Shown here one piece after another: positions 30,772-43,033 of a stretch of DNA of 64,000 nt. The translations under genes were made by a program, and so were the position numbers. The DNA comes from Phytophthora hibernalis (lineage: Eukaryota; Oomycota; Peronosporomycetes; Peronosporales; Peronosporaceae): NCBI GenBank assembly GCA_012656075.1, contig JAAKBF010000164.1:186001-250000 (forward strand), in the 5' to 3' direction. A model generated the notes under the pieces. That model made no database searches. It was given only the letters and a program-made list of their open reading frames with translations, and was not told where the DNA came from. The number at the start of each line of letters is the position of its first letter. The stretch's first letter is position 1.

Positions 30772-33408
30772 ATGACGACTTCTCCGGACCGCGACAGCGA
30801 TGACACGGAGTCCCTGGAAACCGGGGACCTGGCTTCAAACCGATGCGGCATATTCGACTCTGGTCGACGTCCGTTGGCGATCCCTCCGGCTCCGGTCGTC
30901 CACATCCCTGGCCCCGGTGATCCCATTCCGTCTGTGGGCGCATTGATCAACGACGTCAACGCCCTGGAGCACGACGCGCAGTTACTTCGCGCTCAGTTGG
31001 ACATGTCCGCCGCCAACGCCGCATCGTTGCACGACCGCAACCTTTTCCTGCTCCGGCGAGCGCGCGAGGGGTATGACCTGGTTTCCGCCACCGTCAGCCA
31101 GTTGAACGATCGCGTGGAGAGCTTGACTGCAGAGAACGCCAGCCTGTTGGACGCCGCGGGCACTCTTCGGACGCAAGCGGGTCGTGCCGAGGAGTGGGAG
31201 ACTCAATACCGCGTGTTGGCTGATGTGACGTGCGAAGAGGCTGCTGCAACGGCTGCCGAGTTGGAGGAGGCGCGTTCTCGCATCATGCAGTTATCCGATC
31301 TCCTCTCCGCCGCGGAGGCATCTTCCTCGACTGCCTCCACTGTCGAGTTGGTGCGCGTCTTTGCGGCGCTGGACGCTGCGCGGCAGGAGTTGTCCGTGAC
31401 CCAAGGTGAGCTATCGCAAGCTGTGTCGGAGGGCGAGCGAGCTCAGCTGTCGTCTGCTCGAGCCCTTCGAGATCGCGACGCGGTTGCGGAAGACCTTCGT
31501 GTAACCCACGACGCTCTTCTCGAAGTCAGCAGGACGCCGCCGCAGCGCAGGCTCGTGATGAAAGCCGACTTGCAACGAGTTAACGCCTTGCTCGTGGCTC
31601 ATGCCGAGGAACATCAACGCGACGTGATGCGTATCCGCGACCTCGAGGCATCCGTCTCCGTTGCGTTGGCAGCACGTGTGTCCACCCAAGCCGATCTCGC
31701 CCGGGCCCAGGCTGAGGAACTGCGTGCGTCCGCCCGCTCTGACCAGTACAGGGCGGGGGTTTGTCCGCTCGCCAGTCGTCGGCTCGTCAGCAGGCGTTAC
31801 ACCAAACTCGGGTACGCCGTCTGGACTCGCGAGTCGCCGAACTGGAAGCCACCGCGGTGCGAGAAGCGCGCGAGCGGGGCGAGCGTACGGACACGCGGCG
31901 ACGACTGCTATGCGAGGCTCGTTTAGGGCGAGAGTCAGCTCGACGGGTACGAGATGCGCTAGCTACCCGGCTCTCCGCTGTAGTCGCGTCTGCAGGGGGT
32001 CTTTGAACATCGATGGGATCCTCCGGACGTTGGAGGCCGATGCTGAATCCGCCGTGAACGCGGCCGTCCCTTTACCTCCAGGTGACGCTAGTCGGGTCAA
32101 TGCTGGTGACTGTGCCGACGCCTCCAGCATCGCCGTCCCCGCCATCCGTCGCCTCTCCACCCAGGGGGATCCTTCCTGGCCAACCCCGTTTTGGAGCTTC
32201 GGTGCCGCTCACTCGTGCCCAGAGGCGTCAATTCCCCAGACCGCGACCGCCTTTCCCCACGTCGCGCGGCTGCCACGCATCCCCCAGCCGCTCCTCGGGG
32301 AGTCCGCCTCTTCGACGGAGTTCCCGGCCGTCCACCTCGGCGGACTCTGCTGCTTCCGACCATGTCGCCGCGGCACAGGGTCATCCCTCTTCCCCGCCGT
32401 CTTCGGCTTGTTCTCGTCTTCGGAGTCGTCGGATAGCGCTTCCGGTGTTCCTCCTCGTCGGACGAAACGTCGCCGGTTGCGTCGACGTGTTTCGCGGTCA
32501 GGCTCGGCCTCTCGATCCAACTCCGCGGGTTCGGGGGCGATGCGTCTTCATCTAGTGGGGGTCGTCTTCGTCCTCTTCGGCTGCCGCGTCTTCCAAGGCG
32601 CCTTATTCTTCCGATTCGTCGTCCAGTCCTCCTTCCTCGCCACCTTCGGGAACCGCCAGCGGGGCCTCCAACGTACCGTTCTTTGCCCCCGCGATTCCCC
32701 TGCACGTGATCCGGCAGAATGGCAGCATCGGCGGTACCCTCCGTGGCCTCGTTCTCTTCGCTCCGAGACGTTGACATCTTTGTCGGTACCCTTGCTCCGG
32801 ACGACTCTGCTTCCTCCGGGTTGGATCTTCCCGTCCACGGCTAGACCTCATCCCGCTGCTTGGAACGAAGCCTTGATGACACGGGCTAATGTTGACGCCT
32901 TGTACGCGTCTCGGCCATGGGCTTACCTGACCCAGCGCCCAGAGCCCCTGACTTTCGCGGCGGACGATCCATCTTTCGGAGCCCTCCTGTCCCGGAACGA
33001 CCTGCACCTGGAGCATTGGGCCCAGGCTTACTGGGAAGCCTCCCATGAGTTGCCGGTTCCCGGTGGTTCAGAGTGGGTTACGTGGCGCTGGCGTCGGAAC
33101 TCGCGTAGATCACACGCGGGGACCACTTGGCGAGCGTCCTCCAGCTTATCTTCGGGCTCTTCCGGTTGGAGTCGGCGGATATGGACCTCCTGCTGGATCC
33201 GGTCATCCTGCATTTCCCTACCAGTCGTTCTGCCGTCGGTCGGTGGTATCCGGGCCGTCAGCACGCGACGCTGCACGCCGCGTTGGCCGACATCGACTCG
33301 CAGGAGCCTTGGCGCCGTTACTTCCGCTCGCTCCCCAGCTCTGTATGTGCGCATCCCGCGTACTCCGTCTCTTGTCTGCGGTACAAGTTTGTTGAGGAGA
33401 TTTTGTAA
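30772..33408 (+). pseudogene. Coiled-coil ORF antisense to and beyond the end of gypsy pol 2
   Basis: From the ATG at 30772 a frame runs about 330 codons as an almost continuous Ala/Glu/Leu/Arg-rich coiled coil (about residues 55-325). Coding then continues in other frames: more coiled coil to 32006, a Ser/Arg-rich disordered stretch (about 32400-32680), and a conserved-looking C-terminal domain. That domain includes AYWEASHELPVPGG, EWVTWRWRRN, LESADMDLLLDPVILHFPTS and a terminal HPAYSVSCLRYKFVEEIL. At least four frame changes are needed, so it is broken or badly called. I recognise no enzyme domain. It converges on the chromodomain end of the minus-strand pol with about 300 bp between. It may be an antisense accessory ORF of that element or a separate repeat gene. 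Confidence 0.5.
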
Positions 33409-33721
33409 GGGTCGAACGTCCCTTTTCATAGGCATAACGTTGAATACTTCCTTTCACACTCGTGCCTTGGTCTTCGTTTTCTTTTGTGATCTTTTTTATG
33501 AGACGACCCTTCATCATCCCACCTTCGGCCAACGGGCCGGCCCTCCAGACTTCCCCATCGTCACATCTCAATCTGGCCTCTCCCAGACAAGCGTTCCTCC
33601 GTTCCTCCCATCGGCGGCCTCCCCGCCGACTTCGTTTGCGTCTTCCCGACACGCTCCGATCTGGTCCTGTCCCGACGTGGAGTTGCCCTCCGTTCCTCCT
33701 CTCGACGGCCACCCTGTCGTC

Positions 33722-34236
33722 TTATTCCGCGCCCTTCGACGCCAACCCCGCCTCGTCGGGTTCTGCTGCGCCAGCTTCCGTTGCGCCCACGCTTTCATGT
33801 GATTGCATGACGCCAAACCGATTTCGACATGTCCGTTGCCGCAGAAAATCGTACAGCAGTCCCCCACAGTTGAGATCTTGTTCGTCAACCCAAGACGCGT
33901 CTGGGTATCCCTTCCACTTCACCTCGAATTCGCGTCGTATCCGCCCATATCGTGTGGTACGTCCGTCGCGCATATCCAGTATTTGCTCCACCTCATGTAC
34001 ATCTTCCTCCAGGTCACGAATTCTCCCAGCTGTCTTCCGGGAGGAATTCCTCGTCGAAATCGAATCGCTCGTCGGTGGGCACGGTCAGTAACAGCGCGGG
34101 TCGCGACGGGAATTGGCGGACGGGTTTCAACTTGGAGATGTGTACGTTCGGGTATAACTGGTAGGGCGTGCCTCTGATCTCGAGACGTGCGACGTATGTA
34201 TTTATGAGCTCGACCACGCGAAATGAACCGTGTCAT
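33722..34236 (-). pseudogene. Integrase C-terminus and chromodomain of gypsy element 2
   Basis: Order on the minus strand: a small SH3-like integrase tail (VELINTYVARLEIRGTPYQL, VHISKLKPVRQ), an acidic spacer, then a chromodomain (RREFEVKWKGYPDASWVDEQDL, about 33890-33960). Chromodomains of this kind steer integration to particular chromatin. Two frames are needed. Confidence 0.8.
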
Positions 34237-34375
34237 CCGTGCGCGAGTTTGCGCGCGTAGCCCGGTCTAACCCGATCCAAGTACAACCGGACCTGTGACC
34301 CAGCCTCGATCGAATGTTCCGTCGCGGCTTCGTTTTGGAGACGGGCTCGGGTGTTGACCGCGTCCCGGATCAATT

Positions 34376-35204
34376 CTAACGCTTGTGCCCGTGCTGCTTT
34401 GTAGTGTCGTTTGATCCGTAGCCTCCATCGTCTGGCGTCTGCGTCGCGCCGTGACGTGTTGCTGACTGCGAGCGACGCTTCAAGTGTGGACCGGGGTTCC
34501 AGCCGTGTACTAGGTAAAACGGGGTTTCGTTCCTCGTGCGGTCATGTGCCGTGTTCAGAGCGAAGGTAAGTCGCTCGGCGTATTCGTCCCAGTCTCGCTG
34601 GTCCACGTCCGTGATGTACATCTTAATCGCTCTTGTGATTGTTTGCACCATGCGTTCCGCAGCTCCATTGGCCTGCGGTCGATAAGCGAGGGTCGCTCGC
34701 TGCTTCTGGCCCACCAGTTTATTGAATGCTCTGAAGAAGTCGGACATGAAGCTCGGCTCCCGATCATGCCGGACGGCTTCGCTTGCTCCGAACCTTCGAA
34801 AACTGCTTCCTCGTACGCTTCCGCGACGGTCTGAGCCGTTCTGGAGTTGTTGTCCTTCACGATTACGAAACCTGTGAACAAATCGACCCACACGAGGAGT
34901 TCGGTGTTCTCTTTATACGACGCGGGCAATGACGGGATATGGTCCATTGCGATAACTTGGAACGGGTACGTTGCCACGATGCTACCCGGAGATTCAACGA
35001 GATAGTCGGTCTCCCTTTTCCCGTTTCGCAATCGGTGCACCCGCCTACGTAGCGCTGCACGTTCCGGAATAGTCCCGGCCAGTGAAAATGGCGTCGTAAC
35101 CGTTGATAGGTCCGGCCGATTCCTTGGTGGGCCCCTTCCAGGATCGTGTGATAGTGGTGCAACACGTCCTCGCGGAGTGTCTCCGGGACCACCAACGTCA
35201 TCAC
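34376..35204 (-). pseudogene. Integrase of gypsy element 2
   Basis: A zinc-binding HHCC region (HHYHTILEGAHQGI ... GGCTDCETGKG, about 35070-35165) is followed by the catalytic core. The first Asp is in VIAMDHIPSLP (about 34950), the second in AVRHDREPSFMSDFF (about 34755), and Glu in PQANGAAERMVQTI (about 34645), giving D,D-35-E spacing. Frame changes occur near 34860-35000. Confidence 0.82.
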
Positions 35205-35487
35205 TGTATCGCGTTCTTCGGCCGACTCTCCGCCTTTGGCGTGGTAGTAGAGCAGGTCTCCTTCACCTTTTTCATACTGGTGTGCGATCTTGCTGCAATT
35301 TTTTGCTTCCCGTCGCGAGAGCTCCCCAAGTCGCCGCTCAGATACCTCTTGAGATTCCAGTTCCAGCGTTCCTCGTCTTGGGCGATCCGAATTCGATCAA
35401 GCCGCAACCGCTGTACTACCGATTCCTGTAAAACTCCCGGCGTTCTGTCGGTGGTTGGAACGGTTTGAACCGCTGCTGACCTCGTAG

Positions 35488-36459
35488 TCACTGGCAAAAC
35501 CGGGGCCGTCCTTGGTCTCTTACCGACCAGTTTTTCCCTGATCGGCCTAGATCGGGCGTCTCAGGATCTGGATCGGAGGGCTTAGATCCTCGGTCGAGGT
35601 CTACCTGATCTCGTTCCCTGGGTCGGATGATCTCCGTCAAACGATTTAGCGTATTCAAATCTCGCAATTCTTCGGGCGACTGAGCTGTGATGCCGGCTTG
35701 ACGCTGGAGAGCCTGTCCTGCTAGAAGATCGGCACTGGCGTTCCAATCTCGTCGTACATGATACAGGTCGTGTTTCGGCCATTTTCGTAGGACGTCTCGG
35801 GCCCGTTTCTTCAGCAGCTTCAGGCCTGGCGACTTACAGTCCATCTCGTCCCTCATCTGTCGGATGACTAGGTTCGAGTCGCCGCAGACGATCAGGCGGG
35901 AGACTTTCACCTCATTCAGAAGTGAGTACCCCAGCAGTATACCACGATATTCAGCTTCATTGACAGTAAGATCCGTGGCGTAGCCTGATGCCGCGTGCAC
36001 GATCTTCCATCCGGGTAGTTTCCAGGTGACCGCACTGAACGCACCGCCTTCTCGTTTGGCCTTTGCTGAACCATCAAAACTCATGACGTGTAGTTCCCCC
36101 CCGGCTGCTATGGTCGGAGTCGGGATGTCGGTAGCCCTCGACGGACGTTTTCGTGGAGCGATGTCTTCCAACGCCGCATCGACGAATGCCCGTGGCGTGA
36201 TGCTCGCGGCCAGAGTACCCAGGATTTCCTCTTCTCCTTTCGCAGATCGGCATATGTTCAGTTTCCATGGTGACAAGATCGCGACCCATTGCGACAAACA
36301 TCCCTGTAGTCCCTTGGATCGGAACAACCAAGCCATCGTCGTGTGTCGGGTTAAGACGCGAACCGTTTTCCCGGCTAGCATGGTGAAACAATCACTCAGG
36401 ACGCGTAGGAGTGCCAAGATCTCTTTCTCGACGATAGCTCGTTCGGCTTCAGCGTACAA
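35488..36459 (-). pseudogene. RNase H pair of gypsy element 2, including an extra complete RNase H
   Basis: The frame starts inside the usual gypsy RNase H (AEAERAIVEKEILALLRVL). After a connecting segment it carries a second, well-conserved RNase H at about 35700-36095. The catalytic set is complete: Asp in MSFDGSAK, Glu in NEAEYRGILLG, Asp in VCGDSNLVIRQM and a final Asp in NASADLLAG. A second, archaeal-type RNase H gained by oomycete gypsy elements has been described; this fits. A long open frame (323 codons) makes it the best-preserved part of the element. Confidence 0.85.
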
Positions 36460-37446
36460 CTAGTGAACTTCATCGGCATACACACCGTCGTGGGTCTGTG
36501 CGAGGACGGCCGAGATCGCCCATTCACTAGCGAATACGATCACGATCGAGTCCCGCGCCTCGTCGAAATGCTTCAGCATCGGGGTCTGTGCAAACTTTGT
36601 TTTGAGCGTATCAAACGCGTTGAGGGCATGCGTCCACTTTGGTTGGGAGTGCACGTCCGGCTTGGAGGTGTATTCGTCGAAGTCCGCTTCAGAGAGAGAG
36701 TATAACGTGGTCGCGTAGATCGCGAAATATTCTGATGAACCTGTGGTAATAGTTGAGGCTACCCAAGAAAGATTGGAGTCCTTTCAACGTGCGCGGGAAC
36801 GTCAGTGCCGTCAGCGACTCCAAATTCTTCGGCTTCGCCTCCAGTCCGTATTCTGACACACTGTGACCCAGATACGCGACCTTCGAATACCCCACTCGCT
36901 CTTCTCCACGCTGATGGATAGGTGCCATTTCTCGCAGGCGTCTAGCAAACGTTCCACTTTCGTGCACAGATCGCCCCACGACGAACCTGTCGTCAATGTA
37001 CGAACGTCGGCCCAACACGGACGGGGTATCCGGGGCCGCTGGGCTTCCTCCGTCGAAAACGACTTGGGTCTCGCGGTCCGGTGCGACGCTCCAAAACCGT
37101 AGAGCGCGTTGTCGATCAGTCGCTGGTATATTTGCGGTGCATTGCACAATCCAAACGGCATCCGCGTCCACTCGAACAGCCCGAACGGGGTGATGAAGGC
37201 TGATACCAGCCGGGCTCGATCGGTCATGGGGATGACCCAGAATCCTCTTGCCATATCGAGCGAGCAGTACCAGAGGTACTTGTCCAAATCTTCGAGCAGG
37301 TCGTTGATCAGTGGCATGGGGTACACCGTCAATTGAGTCAATCCGTTCACCAGGCGATAGTCAATGCAGAGTCGGATGTCGACCCCATTCTTCTTCACGG
37401 TCACGACGATCGGCGAGGCCCATGGAGATCTCGAGGGTCGGATCAT
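36460..37446 (-). pseudogene. Reverse transcriptase of gypsy element 2
   Basis: RT fingers and palm (PWASPIVVTVKKNGVDIRLC, IDYRLVNGLTQ, YCSLDMARGFWVIPM, FEWTRMPFGLCNAPQIYQRL) run in one frame. The catalytic YIDD is near 37000 in another frame, followed by KVAYLGHSVSEYGLEAKP, FLGSLNYYHRFI and the start of the first RNase H (VFASEWAISAVLAQ). At least three frame changes are needed. Confidence 0.85.
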
Positions 37447-38180
37447 CCGCGCGCTGAGAAGCCCCTTGCGTAAAGCCGAGACTGGCTCTCTGAACTTGGG
37501 TGGTAGCTTGCGTACACGTTGCGGTACGGGCTTCGCGTCGCCTACGTCAATATCACAGACAACTCCAATGGCCGCGGGAGTTAAAGCGTTGCCCTTCCCG
37601 ATCAGCCTTTTCCGTCGTTTCCAGATGATTTAACGCAACCGGTTCTCTTCCCTCGCGGCGATCTCCGACGTCACTCCTGTAGGTCGTCCGACCTTGAGGT
37701 CTTCGATCTTAACTTCTTCGGTCAGGGAGATTTCTGGGAGGATAGCCATCTCTGCTTGCAATTCCTCGGCGAAGAGCTCCGAACCTTCGTGGAAGATTAC
37801 GGCGTCCTCAGCCTCCACGTCGCCCGTTTATTCTCGGCCACCTGATTTATGGGGTCTGGCTCTCCCGCCTTTCCCGGTGATATCTCAGGATCGTCATCAC
37901 TCACTTCTTCGTTCGAGGTTCCGACCGCGGTCGTCCCCTGTTACAGTTCGTGTGGCTGCTTGGGGTCCTCTCCTTGTTCCGGGGTGATGAACGTCACCAT
38001 CACCGTGGGCGGCCGACTCTGTTCTCTCACTTGGCTTGATGGCGTGTCTTCTCCTCGATGCAGGATTATCTTGGGAGTCTCGTAGGTCGGGTGTTCCACC
38101 AAAGACCCACCGCGTCTATCGCTGCCTTCGTCGGACCAGTGGTCGTCCGCATCACATGTGGCACCATACGCGAGGTTCTG

Positions 38181-38935
38181 CTACTCCTTGTACCGTCGCG
38201 AGTTTGCCTGGACGAGCCCGAATTCCCGCGGCAGATCATCGTCGGCCGTCCACCAGGCTAGAGTCACGAGTGAGTCAATTGAGACCGTCTTGTCGGCTAT
38301 ATTGGTTATCCGCAAGTACGAACGCCGCCCGATCTTCCCTTTAACGACGAAGGTTACCCACAAATCTCCTCTGGTGACACAGAGCTTTGTAGTGTTCTTA
38401 TCCGGTCGGAGGGTGACATCGTGCGATTTTCCAGGGTCGATCCTCACGGAGTCACCACTTTTTACCGTGACCGGGTGCATCTTCGCGCCATACAACGGTC
38501 TTCTCCCGATCATCTGGATCCTCACTTCGTCGGGTAGGCATGCCGTGCCGTCCGCAGTGTCGATGTGGACCCTATTGGCACCATGAAGTTCATCCCCAAA
38601 ATCGCGTCTTGACCGACAAGCTCTCCGACCCATATGTTCAAGAAGTACACCAGGTTTCCGCCTAAGGTCACTTTGATCCGCGTTCTTCACACCGTGTAAT
38701 ACGTCTCGTCCCGGATCCCGACGCAGTTCTGCGTCACGCCTGTGTCGATCTGGCAGCCTACCTCACGAGCAAAGGTGGTGTCTATGATGGACACCTCGGC
38801 ACCAGTATCGAGCAACAGAGTCGCACGGCGGTTGTTTAGCTTCCCATTAATCTTGGCCTGTCGGTACCACTTGTCCGGCGCGTAATATTTCCAGTATCCG
38901 CGCCGTTCTCCTGGCTGCAAATCAATCACGTCCAA
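38181..38935 (-). pseudogene. Aspartic protease of gypsy element 2
   Basis: The motif ATLLLDTGAEVSIIDTTFAR (about 38770-38830) is the retropepsin active-site strand. The following frame (38181-38690) continues the protease fold and the linker towards RT (YGAKMHPVTVKSGDSVRI, YLRITNIADKTVSIDSLV). One frame change occurs near 38690. Confidence 0.75.
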
Positions 38936-39430
38936 CGGAGTCTCCTCTCATTGTCGTCCGGGCGTCGAATATTTAACACCCGGGGAGCACGTTCATACGA
39001 GGTGGGTTCCCGGTTGAGTTCACATGTATTATCGACCGGGGTAGTCAGGTTTTCCTTGACTTCCTCGGGTGGCCTCTGGGCCACATATGCATAGACGGAA
39101 ACGGATCGCTCGTCTCGTACTGGCTTTCCAACCAGCGAGCGATCTAGGTTAACATCTTTCGGCCTGCGGCGGCAGCATCCCAGCGTGTTTCTGCGGACTG
39201 TACCACTGACGAAGTTGGTTGAAGAATTCTTCCAACGGGTATTTCCCTGCTTCATGGACTTCCCCGCAAGCTTTGCTGGTCCGTAGGCAACGATCAGACG
39301 GATGATGTCCCCCACACTTTTGGCAAGTCAGCAGTGCCCAACAGTCTTCCTCTGTATGACGGCGTGAACCACATTGACGACATTTGGGCCGGTCCGGTCT
39401 TGGGTCGTCTGCGACGGGGCTGCGACGCGT
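38936..39430 (-). pseudogene. Nucleocapsid zinc knuckles of gypsy element 2
   Basis: Two consecutive CCHC knuckles, CRQCGSRRHTEEDC and CQKCGGHHPSDRC, are read on the minus strand near 39290-39390, followed by a poorly conserved linker to the protease. The capsid part of Gag is not recognisable upstream. Confidence 0.7.
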
Positions 39431-40591
39431 GTTTTCGCCCGAGGGCGCGTGGCCGGTCGTCAGCAGTCGAGCTCGTTCTTTGGCATCCCGATCTTGGGCG
39501 AAAACACCTTAAGGGCACATACTGGAAGACGCGGAGAGCGGCTGATGCTGTGGCGGTCACCAGTTGGATTACCCAGGAGCGAGAATGCAACCGAACAGCA
39601 CGAGAATCGGAGAGAATGGTGCAGACTACGGAACAGCGCATGGAATGGAATGTGGCAGAAAGACCGACGGCAGGTGGAACCTGGGCGGGCATCATGGAAT
39701 ATCTACAAGAGGATGTGAGACACTGGGTGCAATCCCACGAGAATTCGACTGCGTCAGCGGCCGTTGTGGACACAGTGTAACGCGCATGATCATTAGGTGG
39801 CGTTAACTTAGGGTAATTGACATTAATGTACCTCACTTCACATTCAATTACTCGCCTTCTGGCACGTCCGCCTCCTGGATAGCTAAATCATGGGACTTAA
39901 TGGTGTACAACGAGCCCGTGTGGCAATATACGTGGTTATAGCTTCGTGGAAGAGCAGGTCGGCTGCCTTCATCAAGAATAGTTTTTTTAATAACGGGTGA
40001 GGTGTATTGTGTTACCAGACCTGGGTCTTGAACTCTAATCACCATTGCAGATCGACTTGCTGCCTGATCCATTTTTTGTGCGAGCTCTTCCCGCAATTCA
40101 AAATCTGCAGCGTATAATTCCCTTTCAAATCCGTTGCTTTAATATCAGATTTGTCACCAAGAGACATTTTGATTTTACCTTACGACGTACAATGTACGTA
40201 GTATTGAATATTCTTTTTGCCATTTTGAAGTTGAAAAGGTACTGTAGTATAATTTTTCATCGCCATGCCAGTGTTGACCCAGTCACATTTAATGAAGTAA
40301 CCTTGCGTGTTCATGAGGACAACTTGGTTTAGTGAAGAAAATGCTGGAGAATACGCAACTCCTGTTAACTGTAAACTCACCGGCGAAATACGGAGCTCCC
40401 CGGGCAACACAACGGCAGTTTCACTTCTACATGAGGTGCTTTCCGAATAACATGATTAGCATTGGCCGCAATTTTCGCCGAGAAGAAACCTCAATCAAGA
40501 AACTTGCTCAAACGAAAGCGTACCTTTCACTTTACCTAAAAACGCTACAACAAAACTCCGAATAATTGCTGCTCTACGAATGTCAACGAAT
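39431..40591. other. Transposon remnants and unrecognised ORF pieces
   Basis: 39440-39800 is probably decayed Gag. At 39819-39838 TGACATTAATGTACCTCACT also occurs at 9383-9402 and may mark the end of a transposon family. On the minus strand 39848-40150 encodes protein-like pieces (ELREELAQKMDQAASRSAMV, IRVQDPGLVTQYTSPVIKK) and 40180-40410 another (YFIKCDWVNTGMAMKNYTTV). I recognise no family. The junction with the lyase B palindrome is at about 40580. Confidence 0.4.
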
Positions 40592-42976
40592 TCAATCTTC
40601 GTTGATGTGCACGTCGCTCTCCGTGTACTTGCACAATGTGCCGGAAGGACCAGCACCCAGGTTCGACGGAGTCTTGCTTCCCTGCGACCACTGACACACC
40701 TTCACGTCGTCCTTGCCGTCCGTCGTCTTCACATAGATGTTCTTCAGCGTGGCTTTGTCATTGTAGTTCTTGTTCACCGTGACGATGCTAACAAGCGGGT
40801 CCACCGCGTACACATTCTCCAGCGTGACTGTGCGAGGAATGTTTCCGCACGTGCCACACGAACGGTAGAGCTTGCCGAACTCCTCCGCGAAGAAGCCATT
40901 GATTTTGACGGTGCCGTAGCCGTTGTGCTGCACCACCTTGTCCTCGGCATAGCGCGCACCGCAGTTCGTCACGGTGGTCACGCTGGACGCCGATCCGCCC
41001 TTGATGCTCAGTGCGTCCTCGCAGACGTCATCCCACCAGACGTTCTCAATGGTGCACTCGTGGTCGTCACAGTGCACACCCTCCTTCTGGTTCTTTCCGA
41101 TGATGGCGTTCTTGAGGGTGCCGCCGGCCTCCACGAGGAACACGGCCGTGTCCTTCTGGCCCTCACCACCGGTGCATGTGATGTCGGAGCGCTCGAAAGT
41201 CTGCATTTTGCCGTCAAAGACCTCGCCGGCCTTGATCGTATACGGCTTGCTGTAGAGGACAGTTCCCGTACTGGCAGGCCACGTTCCGTCCGGCACCGAC
41301 CCCGTCGAGTTCGTAGCAGTCTGCGTAGTCGCGTCACTACCTGAGCTCTGCGTCGGCGAATCGCTACCGGAGCTCTGTGTAGGCGAGTCGCTACCGGTAG
41401 CGGCGCTCTGAGTAGTGGAACCGGCGTTGGAGCTCTGAGTGGTCGATCCGGTGCTGGAGGTGCTGCCGGAGGCGAAGCTGGTACTAGAGACTGTGCTACC
41501 GCTGGCACTAGACGCAATGGTCTGCTCTTCGTTTTGAGCGGCGTTGTTGCTACCCGACGAGGCAGAAGCAGAGGTTGATTCTTGAGTAGGCACCTCGATA
41601 TCCTCGGTACTGCTGCCAGATGAGGAACCGCATTCAAACACCACACCCGTCTGCGAGGCGTCCTTCTCGCTACTAGAAGCCACACTAGAAGGTTGTGAAG
41701 CTCCCGTATTTCTGGCGCTGGGGGTGTCATAATCAAGCACCACATCGGTCTGGGGAACATCGGTAGCGCTACTAGAGGCAACGCTCGATTGCTGCACGGC
41801 TGTCTGCGATACATCCTCGAGGACGTGTAAAGCGAACCGGAGCTCGAGGTCGAGAGTGAAGGAGCGTTCGTGGGCTCCTCCGTCGAGTCCTGCTGCTCGG
41901 TCTGGCTAGCATCAGTACTCACCACGGACTGCTCGAAGCTGCCGCTTTCAACGGGCGACACCGTACCGGGGCCGGCCACATCCGAACCGTCCGTGGACGA
42001 CAAGTTAGATGAGACCTGATATGAAGCCGAAGCCGACGACGCGGTCGAGGAAGACGACGCCTGCGTGGGGACCTGTGACGACGAAGAGGACGCTGAAGCC
42101 GACGAAGCCACCGACGAATCGGTCGAAGCGGAGGAAGCCATCTGTGTCACTCCTGATGACGAAGAGGCCAACGAGGGCGAAGTCTGTGCCGCATTGGAGA
42201 TATCCTCGTTGATGTGTACGTCACTCTCCGAGTACTGGCACAGAGGCTCAGACGGACCGTTGCCCAGGATCTTGGGCTCGCCATTGGCGTTGCCCTGCGA
42301 CCACTGGCAGACCTTCACGGTGGACTTGCTCGACTTGACCCAAATGTTGCTCAGCGTGGCCTCGTCGCCCCAGTTCTTGTTGACCGTCACGACGGCGTTG
42401 CCCGGGTTCACGACGTACACGTTGGAGACGGACACCTTGCGGGCCTTGTCGCCGCACGTGCCACACGAACGATAGAGCTTGCTGATGTCCTCACCGTAGA
42501 AGCCGTCGATCTGGACGGTGCCGAAGCCGTTGTGCTGGATGACCTTGTCGTCGGCGTAACGGGCACCACCACCGATGACCTTCGTCACGCCTCGATGCGG
42601 ATCCGCCCTTAACACTGAGGGCGTCCTCGCACACGTCGTCCCACCACACGTTCTCAATGGTGCAGTCGTGCTTGTCGCAGTGCACGCCCTCCATTTGGTT
42701 CTTGCCGATGATCACGTTCTTGAGGGTGCCACCGGCCTCCACGAGGAACACGGCCGTGGACGATCCGCTTTCCGTTTGGCCTTCACACGAAATGTCCGAG
42801 CGCTCAAAGGTCTGCATCTTGCCGTCGAAAACCTCGCCGGCCTTGACCGTGTGGGCCGCGGAGTACTGCACAGTTCCCGTGCTGGCGGGCCATGTGCCAT
42901 CAGGCAAGGAGGCGGCAGTTGTAGCCGCAATGAGGATGGCGGCGGACGCCACGAACGGTGCGAATGCCTTGACCAT
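40592..42976 (-). CDS. Double-domain pectate lyase PL3, subfamily B, two frameshifts
   Basis: The mirror-image partner of the gene at 45869, starting at the ATG at 42976. Signal peptide, PL3 domain 1, long Ser/Thr-rich linker and PL3 domain 2 are all present. Two one-base changes relative to the partner break it: an extra C near 42590 (CACGCCTCG) inside domain 1, and a lost C near 41817 (CCTCGAGG for CCTCCGAGG) in the linker. The last codons (CKYTESDVHINED) and the following 15-20 bases match the subfamily-C genes rather than the partner, suggesting gene conversion or a breakpoint there. If the indels are real it is a pseudogene; if they are sequencing errors it encodes about 794 residues. 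Confidence 0.82.
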
Positions 42977-43033
42977 TGTAGATTGCAGCAATTAAATGTG
43001 TGAAGTTGGCTGGGGTGCTGGGCCACTGCTGGA

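Larger units (their letters stand above)
33600..39430 (-). mobile_element. Decayed Ty3/gypsy (chromovirus-like) retrotransposon 2
   Basis: Read on the minus strand from 39430: two CCHC zinc knuckles, aspartic protease, RT, RNase H, a second RNase H, integrase with HHCC and D,D-35-E, and a chromodomain. Numerous frame changes are required. Gag upstream of the knuckles is missing and no 5' LTR is seen, so it is 5'-truncated near 39.4-39.8 kb. The 3' end is unresolved and could extend to about 29.3 kb if the antisense ORF belongs to it. Confidence 0.85.

Noticed and set aside
34500..39780. Plus-strand ORFs opposite gypsy 2 pol
   Set aside because: Antisense shadows of RT, RNase H and integrase; only the ORF beyond the end of pol (30772-33408) has its own protein-like character.
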